A stretch of DNA of 64,000 bases from Lentinus brumalis. Lineage: Eukaryota; Basidiomycota; Agaricomycetes; Polyporales; Polyporaceae. The position numbers and the translations under genes were made by a program. Below are positions 1 to 11,027 of this stretch, piece by piece; the first letter of the stretch is position 1; each line of letters starts with the position of its first letter. The notes beneath the pieces are model-generated. The model ran no database searches. It was not told the origin of the DNA and saw nothing but the letters and a program-made list of their open reading frames with translations. The stretch is taken from positions 682,001 through 746,000 of the forward strand of contig MARA01000003.1 of the NCBI GenBank assembly GCA_001792895.1, read 5' to 3'.

Positions 1-822
1 ACTCACCTTGAGTCGATAGGGTTTGCTGGGCGAGATGGCTGCATAATGGAGGCAGAGAAGATGAGATGTCGAGCCATGATCCGATGGAAATAGAATGGGG
101 GCCACGCACGTCACGACTTTCGAACACCCAGTAGCTCTCGCCGTCATCGTCGACCTAGAGGCGCGTGAGCAAAGCGCGGGGATCCGGTACGAGGACTCGA
201 CGCGCCTGGTTCCAGTACCGCAGTCCGACGAGCCGCCGGCCTGCTACGTTCTACGGAGGTCTTGTCAACACTTAAAGCAACGCTGATGTACGTGTACGCA
301 CCCTGCAATTCCAGAAATCCATTGCAAGCAACACGACGACGATCACAGACTGTCATTTGCATGGGAGTGTTAGGTGCCTTCTCCAGCATGGTAGTAGTAG
401 CGAACTGACAGAGAGGACGTAATTTGAGATGAAGAGACCACCGAGGATGTAGACGGCTATGGCTGCTATCCTGAAACAGTATAGGCAGAAGAGAACGGCG
501 GGGTGGGCGGACTGTGAGACGCGAGCAGTCACTACGGATACTCTCTGCACGATGATATGGCAGCTACTCACCTGCCGCAGTATGCCAGCAATACCTGACA
601 CGCGTTCATAGGTAACCCTCTGTGTCTGCGGATGCTCATAAGCCGGCGCAACACACCTGACTCCGCATCCCCTGGGTTGGTCGCCATCTGGGCTGGTGGA
701 CGCGCATTTGAGCTTGTCTGTGTCGCGTTTGCGCTGTTAATGTTGCCTGTGGCGGAGGTGCGCCTCTCATAGTCGGGGTCATCGGGTTCAATGGCGTCGA
801 AGAGCGGTGTCGACGAGCTCAT
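1..822 (-). CDS. TVP23: Golgi membrane protein TVP23 (partial at left edge)
   Basis: Small four-helix membrane protein of late-Golgi vesicles (family knowledge). Minus-strand exons read as 822-657, 594-572, 511-410, 349-302, 250-206, 154 to about 110 and 38-7. The reading then enters an intron (GTGAGT) at position 6 and leaves the window, so the C-terminus is missing. Family signatures: an acidic N-terminus beginning [19 protein letters not shown], the segment [14 protein letters not shown] followed by hydrophobic helices, [10 protein letters not shown] joined to [15 protein letters not shown], then [12 protein letters not shown] and [10 protein letters not shown]. The intron at 205-155 appears to be GC-AG. 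The start is the first Met of the acidic leader. It is divergent from the membrane-protein gene at 964, with about 140 bp between the start codons. Confidence 0.9.
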
Positions 823-963
823 CGTGGTCGGTTTGGGAAACGTGCGAGAGTCCTCCTGCGTCAGTCGCGTGCAGACGCCCATAGAGGACATCCACGTGGC
901 AGATCGGGATCGTACTGAAGTCTGACGGCGTCTTGACCAGCACCCAACGTTCACTAGGGCAGC

Positions 964-2609
964 ATGGCTCGCCGAGTCGATGCTGGCAGACCCACCGAGC
1001 GGACTCCTTTGCTGGCCAGCTCCAGTCGCTCAGCCTCCGCGCGCAATGTCTCCTCCGACTCTCTCGTCCACGCCGGTCTGCCTCATATCGGCTCATTTGT
1101 GGCTGGCATGCGACCAGAAGACCTGCACAAGTACAGTGTCGACAACTTGTATCCACACACTCTCCAGCGCCGTCCGGCACAGACCGCGTTTGCCCTCTGC
1201 GCACTCTTGTACTACCGCACATACCTCCGTGAAGCGTCCCATCCCGCAGTGACATATGGGCACGATGGCGACACGGAGAGCAGAGTACAGCTGCGCTGAG
1301 AGAGTCGGAGGCCCTGACCGATCAAGTCTGGAGGCACTTCCTTGCAGAGGAAGGTCTGCCGGAAGATGTTCAGGAAGTGTTGTGGACGCCATATCCCCTA
1401 TACCCGGACTCGCAGAAGACTGTACGAGGTGGGTGTTCACTCGACAACATGCTTCATTTCACGCAACATCATGCACCACGTAGTTCTTGACTTTCTTCAA
1501 AGTGCGGATGCTCCTCAAAGCCTCCTGAGCCATCGCCTCATCCAGCTGTGTGTCGAGGATACGTGGATATACGGCCGTAACGGCAGCCCTGGAGATGCCA
1601 ACCTCTGGACGCGCTTGCTGCATTTCTGGGACAGCACAGGCGTACCCCAGTGAGTATCGTCTGTTCTGAAGAGACATCACTCCGTCCGAGGAAATGCTAA
1701 GTGCGTTGCAGCGTGTTACACCTCTTTGACTTCTTGGTCTATCTGGTCTACCTCGGCGTCCTTTGCAGCTACCTCCTGGATCCACCCGTCCGCGCCCAGA
1801 TGGTTGCATCGCATCCCAGAAGTCGATTTATAGCGTTGTATGCATCCTCCCGGATCTGTCGACCTTGGTCGCCCATCACACTGCCATTCCTTCTCACTCT
1901 GATGTCCTTCATACTCGCCTTCCCGTCGACTCCGCTGCCGGATTCTTTTGGCTACACCCTCCTGCTCGTCTCTTTCTCTTGGAAGGTTATCTTGCTTCAT
2001 CTCCCTGTACATCCTAGTCCGCTGTTTCTCCTCTACCCCGAGCAGACCCTGCCGCTTGCCGTGCTCGTCTGGCGAGGGTTAGCCCAGACCTTCTTCCCCG
2101 TTGTTGCGTTCTTCATCCCAGGATTGCTTGTCTCTGTGTTTCTGCTATCCACATCGCTTTCGGACAAGTTCCTATGGTTGGCGATAACGCCCACTGCATC
2201 TGCTTCGCCCATGGACAGCCGCGTGGTCTTCCTGTCCCTATTCACGATCATCTTCCTTTTCCTCATTTGTGCGCTTGGATACGCCGTTCTCGTCCAGCCA
2301 TTCCTCGCCCCTGCTGAGGGGCCACGTGCGGTCTCTTGGGACAGATTCTCGACATCTGTAGGCATGGAAGCGCGGCAGTCGTTCGCCCGGACCGTCGACG
2401 CATACGCAACTCCATACTACTTTCCTGCACCCTTCAACATCCTTCAGGTGTTGTTCGTGCAACTGCCCCAAACAGTCTTGAACGCGTTTCGTATGGACGC
2501 ATCCAAGCACACTGGTCAGCTAGAGAAGGTGCTGTGGCGCATCATCATAGCACCCGTGACCTTTGTCCTCTCGGCATTTTGGCTGTGGAACCTGCCCGGC
2601 AGGTGGTAG
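964..2609 (+). CDS. Polytopic fungal membrane protein, possibly TRPY/YVC1-like
   Basis: Four exons, 964-1228, 1291-1428, 1484-1649 and 1712-2609, give 488 residues with all phases consistent. The N-terminal third is soluble and predicted helical. It starts with an Arg/Ser-rich leader containing ERTPLLASSS, a common start in vacuolar and endosomal membrane proteins. The C-terminal 300 residues hold about eight hydrophobic segments, and near the end comes YYFPAPFNILQ followed by a last helix. The soluble helical linker, the transmembrane block and the Pro-Ala-Pro-Phe-Asn motif recall the YVC1/TRPY vacuolar cation-channel family. I cannot confirm this by eye, and no pore motif is obvious. Treat it as an uncharacterised membrane protein with a tentative channel relationship. 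Confidence 0.7.
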
Positions 2610-2800
2610 ATGGTAGGCCTGCTTCATGATATGAATCGGACGTATGATAGATTAACTTAAATCAAGGTGTATCAACAGGGCTAGTCAATGGGCTAGTACA
2701 AGTCATTATACAGCGCGTATAGTACGCAAGTATACAAGTCCATACTGTACGAAAGGGCCTTCAAAACAGTGCTATACCAGTCCGTGCAACTTCCCGTGGA

Positions 2801-4085
2801 CTATCGGGGCAGATACAGCTGTCCATAGTGCCACCACATGCGGAATCTCTTCCCGAGGCTGTCATCTCTGGGAGTCCACCAGGAGTCGTCGACGAATACG
2901 CCATCGTCGCGGTCGATGCGAGCGAGCCAATCCCTCCGCACGTGTTCCTCCATGCCGCTGGGACGGATTGTGCAAGCGTCATCGACGTCTTCCAAGACGT
3001 AATAGGGCGCAAAAGCGATAGGCAGAAGTGCCTGCTGGAATTGCTTGCCCAGGGCGGAAACGACGGCGTGATACCTGCTCGTGATGCCGGTGAGTCTCGA
3101 CATTGGGATTGGTTTGAGGAGCAACAGGATCCGCAGGTTAGGATTCCTTTTAGTCTCGCCGATTGCAGCTGCCACTTCACCGTCAGTGCGTGCGCGTTGT
3201 CGTGAATGCTGTCAGCTGCAGACTCACTGATGACACACTGCAGGCTCTCAATCCAATTCGGACGGGCAAAAGAGCTTTCACCGGTCACACGCAAGGTCTC
3301 CAGCTGGGGAGCCTCGCCGACCCATCGTCGGAAGTCAACGGGACTGGGTCTCGCTGTTTCGGCCACGATGTGGAGCCGTGACAAGGCGGGGAATAGCGGT
3401 CGGCGAGCACCGCGCGGAGCGAACTGTGGCTCGAATCCGACGACGGACAGCTCGCGGAGGCCGGAGAACCCGCGAGGCACGGAGATGGCTAACAGAGAGC
3501 GATTCGCTGGATTCCACTCTTCTGGTCCGTATACGCAGAGCGTCTGGAGGTCGTCACAGGTGAGCTGCAACAGCTCCTGCACCATCGACTGGTAGTGATC
3601 CGCCGCGCCGTTGAAGACCTTCCACTCCTCGCCCAGCAGACGAGATGCGTACCAGTAGTGCCTGTCTGCAAGTGCCTGCAGCGACTCAGTGCGCTCGGTG
3701 GCGACGGTAGCTGGGGGCACTGCGTTGTGGCGAGGCAGAGGTGGCGGAGCTTTGGAGTGGCGGTTCCTTCGATCCTTGCGCGGCGATTGGCTTTCAGTGT
3801 TGCGCGTCCTGGCCTCCATGCGATGTTTCGAGCTTCTCTATAACACCCAATGAAGAGGCGTAGTCGGTCGGGTGAACCCGACATGAGGGAGATGGAGTGG
3901 AAGCGCACCGTGCGCGATACGGCACGAATGTGACGGGACGCCGCGGAGAGGGAACAGCCGGTGTATCCTCCGTCTGTGCAAGCCATAAGGAATATCTGCT
4001 CAAGGACTTCTGAGGGGAGATCCTCGAGCGTCTTCAGCTGGTGTGGAGGTGTGGCGGGATGTGGGGGCGAGGCTCCTATCAGCAT
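2801..4085 (-). CDS. F-box protein with one-base frame break
   Basis: Probable SCF ubiquitin-ligase adaptor. Exons are 4085-3228 and 3168-2801. The F-box lies just after the chosen start (LEDLPSEVLEQIF), followed by the ACTDGG(Y)TGCSLS stretch typical of mushroom F-box families and then a leucine-rich C-terminal part. The reading switches frame near the five-base C run (forward GGGGG, 3713-3717). The upstream frame reads TPKLRHLCLA, a family-like segment, while the downstream frame carries ESLQALADRHYWY and onward. Exon 1 is 858 nt, and with one added base its phase fits the intron exactly, giving about 408 residues. This is either an assembly indel or a pseudogene. An upstream Met at 4184 is possible but would add a signal-like stretch odd for an F-box protein. 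Confidence 0.82.
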
Positions 4086-4682
4086 TCGCAGAAGTCTGGG
4101 AAGACGATCGAGTTTCTGTGGCGCTGCGGGGCCCGAAAAGATATGAAGGAAGAGAATGAGGGACGGGACAAGGAGCGGCGTCATGTGCAAAGTACTAATA
4201 CTGCTCCAGAGGGTCAACGTTTGACGAAGGGAGACGTTATTGCACACTCACTAAGAAAACATCGAGAAGGGTATATGCAGCTAGCCACGCCTGAGGGGCA
4301 TGTCCTTATACGACATACCCAGCGTCCACGGGACGCGGGCGACTGTGATTCTGCAAAGCACCGCTGAGGCGGGCGTACGGCGCTATTCGATAAGAATGCC
4401 TGCCGCCCTATACCGGCGGCGAGAGCGCTGTTTCATGCCCGTCAATCTGTTTGCATTCCGCATTTTTTACGTGTCCTAGAAACGCGTTGCACCGGTGTTG
4501 GCACACACGGACGTCCACTAACCTCCGAAGCGCGCAGTGAACGAGAACGATTACCATTTATATCCATGCACTTTGGGCGCTTCGACATGGCCTCCTGCGC
4601 AGTCCGGCGGGCTGATCATTCCTCTGAACCGCCCAGAACATCGCCCCGCTGCTGCCCTGTGTCTGAGGATTGCCCAGAAACT
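4086..4682. promoter_or_regulatory. Divergent intergenic region, F-box / LRR genes
   Basis: About 600 bp between the F-box start (minus) and the LRR start (plus). It should hold both promoters and 5' leaders. No clear TATA box and no convincing ORF is seen. A short run TTTTTTACG near 4465 and scattered CG-rich stretches are the only visible features. Confidence 0.5.
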
Positions 4683-6591
4683 ATGAGCTCGCGGAAGCGA
4701 TCTGGTCGTGGTGGACAGCCTCCTACGAAACTTCGCAGAACAGAGATCGGCAGCCACAAACCTGATGACGACATACCCACCCCGCAAGCTCAGGCGAACG
4801 CGCCCTCAGCATCTGCTCTCTCCACGCGGACAGTACCAGCAGAGAATCTGCCTATACTCTCTACAATATGTGTTCGCGTGTTTGCGGAGAACCTGCAGCG
4901 GCTTCACGGCGATGAGCGCACGTGGGAAGACGTGCGGTGGAGGTTGAAACAACTGCCCGACTCTCTCTCACAGAGGGTCTTCGCCGGGCTGCGATATACA
5001 TGTCCGAGCTTGCTACAGCATGGTTTTATAGTTGCAGTAAGCCACGCATGTGCTCCAATGGACCGAGATTGTTGACGTATCTGCGTACAGTATTTCCTCC
5101 GGGGATCGTCCATCGTCCTGGACGAGGACCTTCCCGGTGTTGGAAAGTTGACGATACACGCAATCGGAGACATGCCAAGTAAAGACAAACTGCGAGAGCT
5201 TCAGCTGACGGGATTCGGCAAGATTGCGGACACCGTGCTCGCATTCGTCGTAGCCAAGCTTCCGTCACTACGGAAACTCAATCTACGGTAGGTCTTTGTA
5301 GTGAGTTTACTTATGTATGTAGGCGTGCTCTGATTGAATGCATAGAGGATGCACCAAAGTCGGCCAGAAGACGGTCGAAGCTGCTGCTGAACATTGTCCT
5401 CTCTTGGAAGTGGTCAACTTCAATTACACGGCCGTTCCGCCTACTTCGCTGGCCCCTCTGCTCAAACAGTGCGAGCACCTCGAGGTACTGAAAGTAGCCG
5501 GCATTCCCAACTGGGTTCGTGCAACTCAAACAGCATGGACGGTCCGTTGTTGAGATGGGATACTAGACAGATGCAACATGCTCGAGGCTGTGGGCAGCGA
5601 TCGAAACCACGGAGGACTTCAAGCTTCCCAACATGCACTCGCTCAAGTTACGCCAAGCGCCTCTGAGCGATGCTTTAGTCAACGTGGTGCTAGCTGCATG
5701 TCCCAACTTGCAACGCCTGGACCTGTCGTTCACGTCGGTCAAGCGTCCGATATTGCCACCCTCCAATCTAGTAGAGAAGCTGGTCCTCACGTCCACCAAG
5801 ATCCCAAGCGACGACTTAGTATCTATGGTCCGGGGCCTTCCGAAGCTGAAGACCTTGGCCATCGGGGCATTGGGCGGTGGACAAGGCTCAAGCGCCGCGA
5901 TCTCGAACACGAGCGCGATGACCATGACGGACGAATCCTTGCATTCGCTCACCCAAATCCTCGAGGGTTGTCCAGACCTGGAACGGGTCAACCTCGTCGG
6001 AAACACGAAGCTTGGATTCACAGGACGACGAGGCCCTGACGCCGCTCTGGCATATTTTATTCGTCGCGTTGGACGGCGCTGCAAGGTACGCCGAGAGCTC
6101 GAGCGCGTCGCGAGGCTGCAGTGCCGTATCTGACATCGCCTCAGTACCTCAACTTGGCTGGGATCACGTCTTTGCGCTCCTCCGATTTGGAGGGTCTGGC
6201 ACACCCTGACGGGGTGGATGACGGCCCGCCACGGCTGATGCAGCTGAACCTGAACAATACCGCTGTGGACGACACTGCAGCGCCGTACATCTCCGCATGC
6301 ATCCATCTGCAGACGCTGGAGCTGGCAGGGACGAAGTTCAGCAGTAGGTCGCTAGCTATTGCTCTAGAGCGGCATCTGAAATGTACCATCGTGTTCAGGT
6401 GCTGGGCTATTCCCTATCATAGATGCTTGTGAGCGCCTGGAGAATCTGGACCTCACTAGTTGCAGAGGCGTTAGGGTCAGCGATCGGCGTCGCTTCTTCG
6501 AGGTAAGGTCGTCACGTCGTCTATCCTCGCATGCCAAAGTACTCAGCGCAAGTGCTACCAGGTCTGGGAGGAGGAGTGGAAGAACAAATGA
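4683..6591 (+). CDS. RNI-like leucine-rich repeat protein
   Basis: Seven exons, 4683-5036, 5091-5287, 5346-5518, 5571-6085, 6145-6382, 6423-6502 and 6562-6591, join in phase to 528 residues. A basic, low-complexity head (MSSRKRSGRGG, then KLRRTE) resembles a nuclear signal. It is followed by a series of cysteine-type LRRs such as LRELQLTGFG, LRKLNLRGCTK, LQRLDLSF and LENLDLTSC, as in the AMN1 and Rad7 ribonuclease-inhibitor-like families. The protein ends in a charged tail, RRRFFEVWEEEWKNK, encoded partly by a 30-nt last exon. No F-box is visible, so the function is unknown; a scaffold or adaptor is the family-level guess. Its 3' end lies 63 bp from that of the convergent xyloglucanase gene. 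Confidence 0.85.
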
Positions 6592-6654
6592 TATTTTCCC
6601 TGTTACGTGCGAGCCGATTGCTGGAAGTACACATACTGTGACCTTCATCTTCAA

Positions 6655-9600
6655 CTACGTCGGAATACACTGGAAGTAGTCTGTCCTCATCGTCAGACAA
6701 AGGTTCACATGGTCACCACAAGCTATACTCACAATCGTTCTGTTTGGTGCATGTTGCCCCAGCTGCATGGGTCTAGTCAGCCCCGACCCTCCGAAGAGCA
6801 CAAGAGACAGAACGTACTAGCACAGGTGGTGGCTCCTGTCCAGCCGATGCCGCCGCACTGTCCAAAGATCGGTGCAGCACTACTTGTGGGGGCTGGCGCC
6901 GAGCTGGCGGTGAAGGTTGTGCGGATAGTGGTCGTGCTCGAGGCAGGTGCTGATGTCGCAGAAGTACTTGAGACGATTGTCGAAGTCGCGGAAGTGCTTG
7001 ACACGATCGTTGACGTCGAAGTCGCAGTCGGCGCAGGAGCAGCACCAGAGGCATCTCCGTAGAAGATGCCTCGTCCGTTGGTGCCGATGTAGACACTGTG
7101 CCGGGGTGTCAACGTTGGCGCCATCCTCAGCATTCGCGGACAATGCTCACCGGCCGTAAGTCCTGAGGTCAGCTGCCAAGCAGTTGGCACTCGCAGAGCC
7201 AAAGCCGTGCGCGGCATCGTTGATCTTGACCCAGTTCGCGCCAGCGTCGTCGGAGCGGAAGTATCCCACCCCGCCGATGTTCGCAGCTGCGAAGAGCGCG
7301 GGGTAGCCACCAGCAATCTTTGGGGCACCGAGCGCGATGGCCCATGCCTGCGTGACGCCAGAGATCGCGGTGAAGCTGGAGCCCGTGTTCGTCGAATGGA
7401 ACAGACCCTTGTCGGTCGAGACCCAGACGTCCCCAGTGACGTTCGGGTGAACGATCACCTTGGAGGGCGACGTCGACGTGCCGAGGGTGCCCTTTGCAGC
7501 GAAAGTCTTGCCGCCATCAGTCGAGACGTAGAACTTTGAGCCATCGGCACCGTAGAAGATCGAGTTGTTCCTCTTGTCGGAGGCGATCGCTGCGCTTGCG
7601 GGGAGAGAGGAAACGGCGGAGAAGGGGTTGGTGTACTGCGAGACCATGATACCATTGCTTGACGTTTTCCAGAGGATGGTGTCGCCGTCCGCGGAGATCG
7701 CGATCTTGCCTCCTGCAACACCGTCGGGCGCGCCGTAGTCCTGAGACCTGCAGATACAACGTTTTGAGACATCGGCGCAGCACACAGAAGTGATGTCTCA
7801 CATACCAGGTTGCACCGGAATCGCTGGAGATGGCGACCTGCTTGCCCTGCGAACCATCGGTGGTGGTTCCGACACGAACGATGGTGCTAGGCTTGTTTCC
7901 GGCGTAGTCGATATCCGAGGAGCTGGAGTAAGTGGGGTTGGAGAAGGACACGGACGGTGCCTTGTCAAGGTCATTATGCACGAAACCTGCCAGACACCTC
8001 GTCAGAGCAAGTAACACTACACGGGACTAACGACATCCACCGTCTACATCGCCAATGGCAGAGATAAGATGAGGACCACTAGGAGGGGATATCAGGCCCT
8101 GGACGGAAGTCTCTTCGACACCATCAGCAAGGGACTTGAGGGTGATGTTGCGAGTATCCCCGGAGTCCCACTTGAGGAGGTCGTGTCCGCCGTAAATAGT
8201 CTCGCCAGTGCCGTAGAGCCAGTGGTTGGAGTCGAAAGGGTCAATAGACAAGCCCTCCATCATCCAGCCAATCTGCATAGTGAGGTCCGTGATCGTGCGG
8301 TCCGGCCCGATCCAAGGCGCAAGCGTGTCGTCGTAGGTGTAGAAGCGATTGAGAGTCGGGTAGGACTCCCATGCCCAGAGGCCGGTCCAGGTTGCGCCTC
8401 CGTCAGTCGAGCGGAAAATCTGCCCATCGGGCCACCAGGAGTTCAGGGCAGCCACCATGATTTTTCCGGGACGTTGCACATCGACGGCGACACCGCTGCG
8501 GATGCGTGAGTTTCAACTGTGTTAGGAGCGTTTGGTTTACCTACCCGAAACCGAAGTAGAGGTCGCCACCGGAGACTGGAGTGATGTCGGTCCATGTGCT
8601 GTTGGCGATGCTGTACTTCCAGACGCTTCCCTGCATCGTATGTGAGCAAGAGAACTCCCACACGACTTTCGTAGGCAGCCATAGGGTCTCTCACCGATGT
8701 ACCGTCATATGGTCCCGCGCCGTCGGAGTAAGAGACATACAGCGCCTTCTCAGCGACAGAGAGAACACCTTTGTGGGGCATGAAAGTGTTGTTCTGACCA
8801 GCAACCGCAGACCCTACATACTCTGATCAGACAGACGAATTTTGGCGTGATTGCGCATGACTTACAGGTGGACCCCGCATCATTGGAGACGAAAACGTTG
8901 TCGGAACCCTTGTTCGCGACACCAACAAATATGCGAGGAGTTGCCTTGCCAGATGAGCCCGAGGTAGTGTCGAAGGTGACCCAGGACAAGCCCATGATGT
9001 CACTGTTGTACCCCGATGTGTCCGTCGGATCGGGGATATATGTACCTGTATGAAACTTTCCTCAGAACTCAGCCTCAGTAGGACTTGTGAACGGACTGAC
9101 CAACACTAGGGAAATTCTTGATCTGTGTCCACGAAGCACCGTAATCGGTCGACTTCCACAGACCCTTCCCGCTGCGCGCGCCGAATAAAAGGATGTTATG
9201 ACTGTTCGGGTCAATAGCGAGACGCTGTGGTTTGTGATCAGGACAAGGAAGGCTCGAGACTCCGAACACTGGCCAATGCGTACCTCTCCCATTCCACGAC
9301 CGGGCATGTTGCCACCAACTTTGAAGGGGAGAGACGACGGCGTGAACGTCTTGCCTTGGTCAGTCGATATCAAGATCTGGCCATTGTTCGGATCCCACGA
9401 GTTCGTGTACATTCCGGTAGTCTGCAACATAGCGAACTTGTTAGAAACTGCACATCTCAGAGACAGGGCAGAGCATCACCAAGTACAGGCGGTTGGGATC
9501 GACAGGGTCCGTAGCGATAGCATCGACACCCCAGTAGTTCCAGCGCGCATCGTCGGCGAAGTCCAGCAGCGGTGTCCAAGAGTCATCGGAGTTCAGCTTG

Positions 9601-9791
9601 TACGCGCCACCGATATCGGTACGGGCGAACGCGAGGCCCTTCTGAGACGGGTTGAAGACGATGTTGGGAACGAATCCGCCGCCGCCGCCGATCTTGACAT
9701 TCTTCCAAGTGTAAGCCTGCGAGGAGACCGCCGTTACCACGATTACTACCGCGGAGACGGACAGAGCTGCCAAGAGTACTGAGGGGAACAT
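6655..9791 (-). CDS. Xyloglucan-specific endoglucanase, GH74 with C-terminal CBM1
   Basis: Secreted enzyme that cleaves the beta-1,4-glucan backbone of xyloglucan, part of the plant cell-wall decay system. Twelve exons encode roughly 840 residues. They begin with a signal peptide (MFPSVLLAALSVSAVVIVV) and continue through two seven-bladed propeller halves. GH74 signatures include GGGGFVPNIVFNP, ARTDIGGAY, WNYWGVDAIATDP, GGNMPGRGMGERLAIDPN, GARSGKGLWKSTD and GDVDGFVHND. The two Asp-containing stretches lie where the family's catalytic acids are expected; I did not align them. A Ser/Thr linker with an internal repeat (TSTIVSSTSA twice) leads to a complete CBM1 (GQCGGIGWTGATTCA, then TGATCTKQND and YYFQC) split over three exons, including a 30-nt exon. 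Confidence 0.95.
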
Positions 9792-9850
9792 GGCTGCTCG
9801 GTGGGCTCTGGACACCTGGAGAAGAGGTGAAGCTATCGAGCGAAGAGTAC

Positions 9851-9856
9851 TTATAT
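9851..9856 (-). promoter_or_regulatory. Candidate TATA box of the GH74 gene
   Basis: On the minus strand the sequence reads ATATAA, about 60 bp before the GH74 start codon, a usual distance in fungal promoters. The call rests on sequence and position only. Confidence 0.4.
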
Positions 9857-11027
9857 GCACATCGCCGGGCTACGTCAGATTAGCATTTTGATCAGTGTAG
9901 AAGACAGAAGCACTAGAGACCATGCTATTGCCTCCGAGTATCCTGCGGAGGACTGCAAGCGCAGACCGAGGTATATGCGGACCAGCAGTCACGGCGAGAG
10001 TCAGGAGAACATGGTTGGCAGGAACACTCAACAACAGATACTCCGAGGATGCTGAACAAGATGTTGAGCTGACACCGTACCGGGCAGGCCCGCAGGCCCG
10101 TTCATGGAGCACCACATGCAAGTAGACGAATGACAGTCAGAAATAGGCCCGTGGGGGGACTCAGAGGGACGTACTCGGGCGAGCACGCATGTCTGGACGT
10201 CGATGATGCTTGTGAGATTGATAGGCCACCAAGTGGCTGCCATCTTTGAGTATTATCCAGACTGTCCTGGAGCGCATGCAACTCAAAGCTTGAGCATGCG
10301 AAGTGGTGCATAGGATCGGCTAGAGCCGAAAAACCACCTCCCCATACCGCCAGAGATAGAATGCCAACTGCAAAGCCACCCGCCTGCCGTAGACAAGACA
10401 CAGCGGTACCGACAGGAGACAAGGTTCATGCACACGAGGATTGCGGTGTAAGTTCGCGTACAGGCTCCGAAGAACCAGAGGATTCGAAGCCACTGAGCAT
10501 CAGCTGTGCAAGGATAAGGCATGAAGTCCTTTGAGCTGTTGATACCCGGATTGGTTGTGCCTGAGGAGAGGCAGTCTCCTGGCCCTCCCGGAGGAACCTG
10601 GACCACATGAACCAACGCCGAGATGAGTGAAGGGGTGAGGAATCAGGATGTCCGGGTACTGTGCATCCCGTGTGCATGACGCAAGCCGAGCGCAGGACCG
10701 TTTCATTCAGATGCCCGGGGTGCTGAAGCACTGGCAGCACTAGCGCAACAGCAACGGCTAACCCATTACAAGTCGTCGAAACACAATCGAGGATGGCAGG
10801 ACGCAACGGCCACAGGAGTCTCGGGAACTGCCGGTTTACAATAACGGCGCTTAGGTACCCACAACCAGGACTGCCATATTGGTACAAGGCCTTGTTCTCG
10901 AGTTGCAGCAAAGTGGGCGTGCATAGGCCATGCTCAGTCCCGTCTCCATACCCTCAATGCTATCGCAATCCCGCAATCTTCATCTCAATCTTGTCCTCCC
11001 ACTCACCCAGTGTTTCAACCCGCCGTA
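9857..11027. other. Intergenic region, no gene recognised
   Basis: About 1.2 kb between two divergent genes (GH74 minus, kinase-like plus). On the minus strand, overlapping open stretches at 10102-10422, 10283-10615 and 10426-10911 include a few hydrophobic segments (for example near 10340-10420), but none has a family signature or a clear start and splice structure. I do not call a gene. It probably contains the regulated promoter of the secreted xyloglucanase. Confidence 0.4.

Noticed and set aside
3809..3846. A 38-bp intron that could explain the F-box frame change
   Set aside because: It would remove or disrupt family-like sequence including RHLCLA and is shorter than any other intron here.
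10102..10911. Possible small membrane-protein gene on the minus strand
   Set aside because: Some hydrophobic stretches exist, but frames change without clean splice sites and no start fits.
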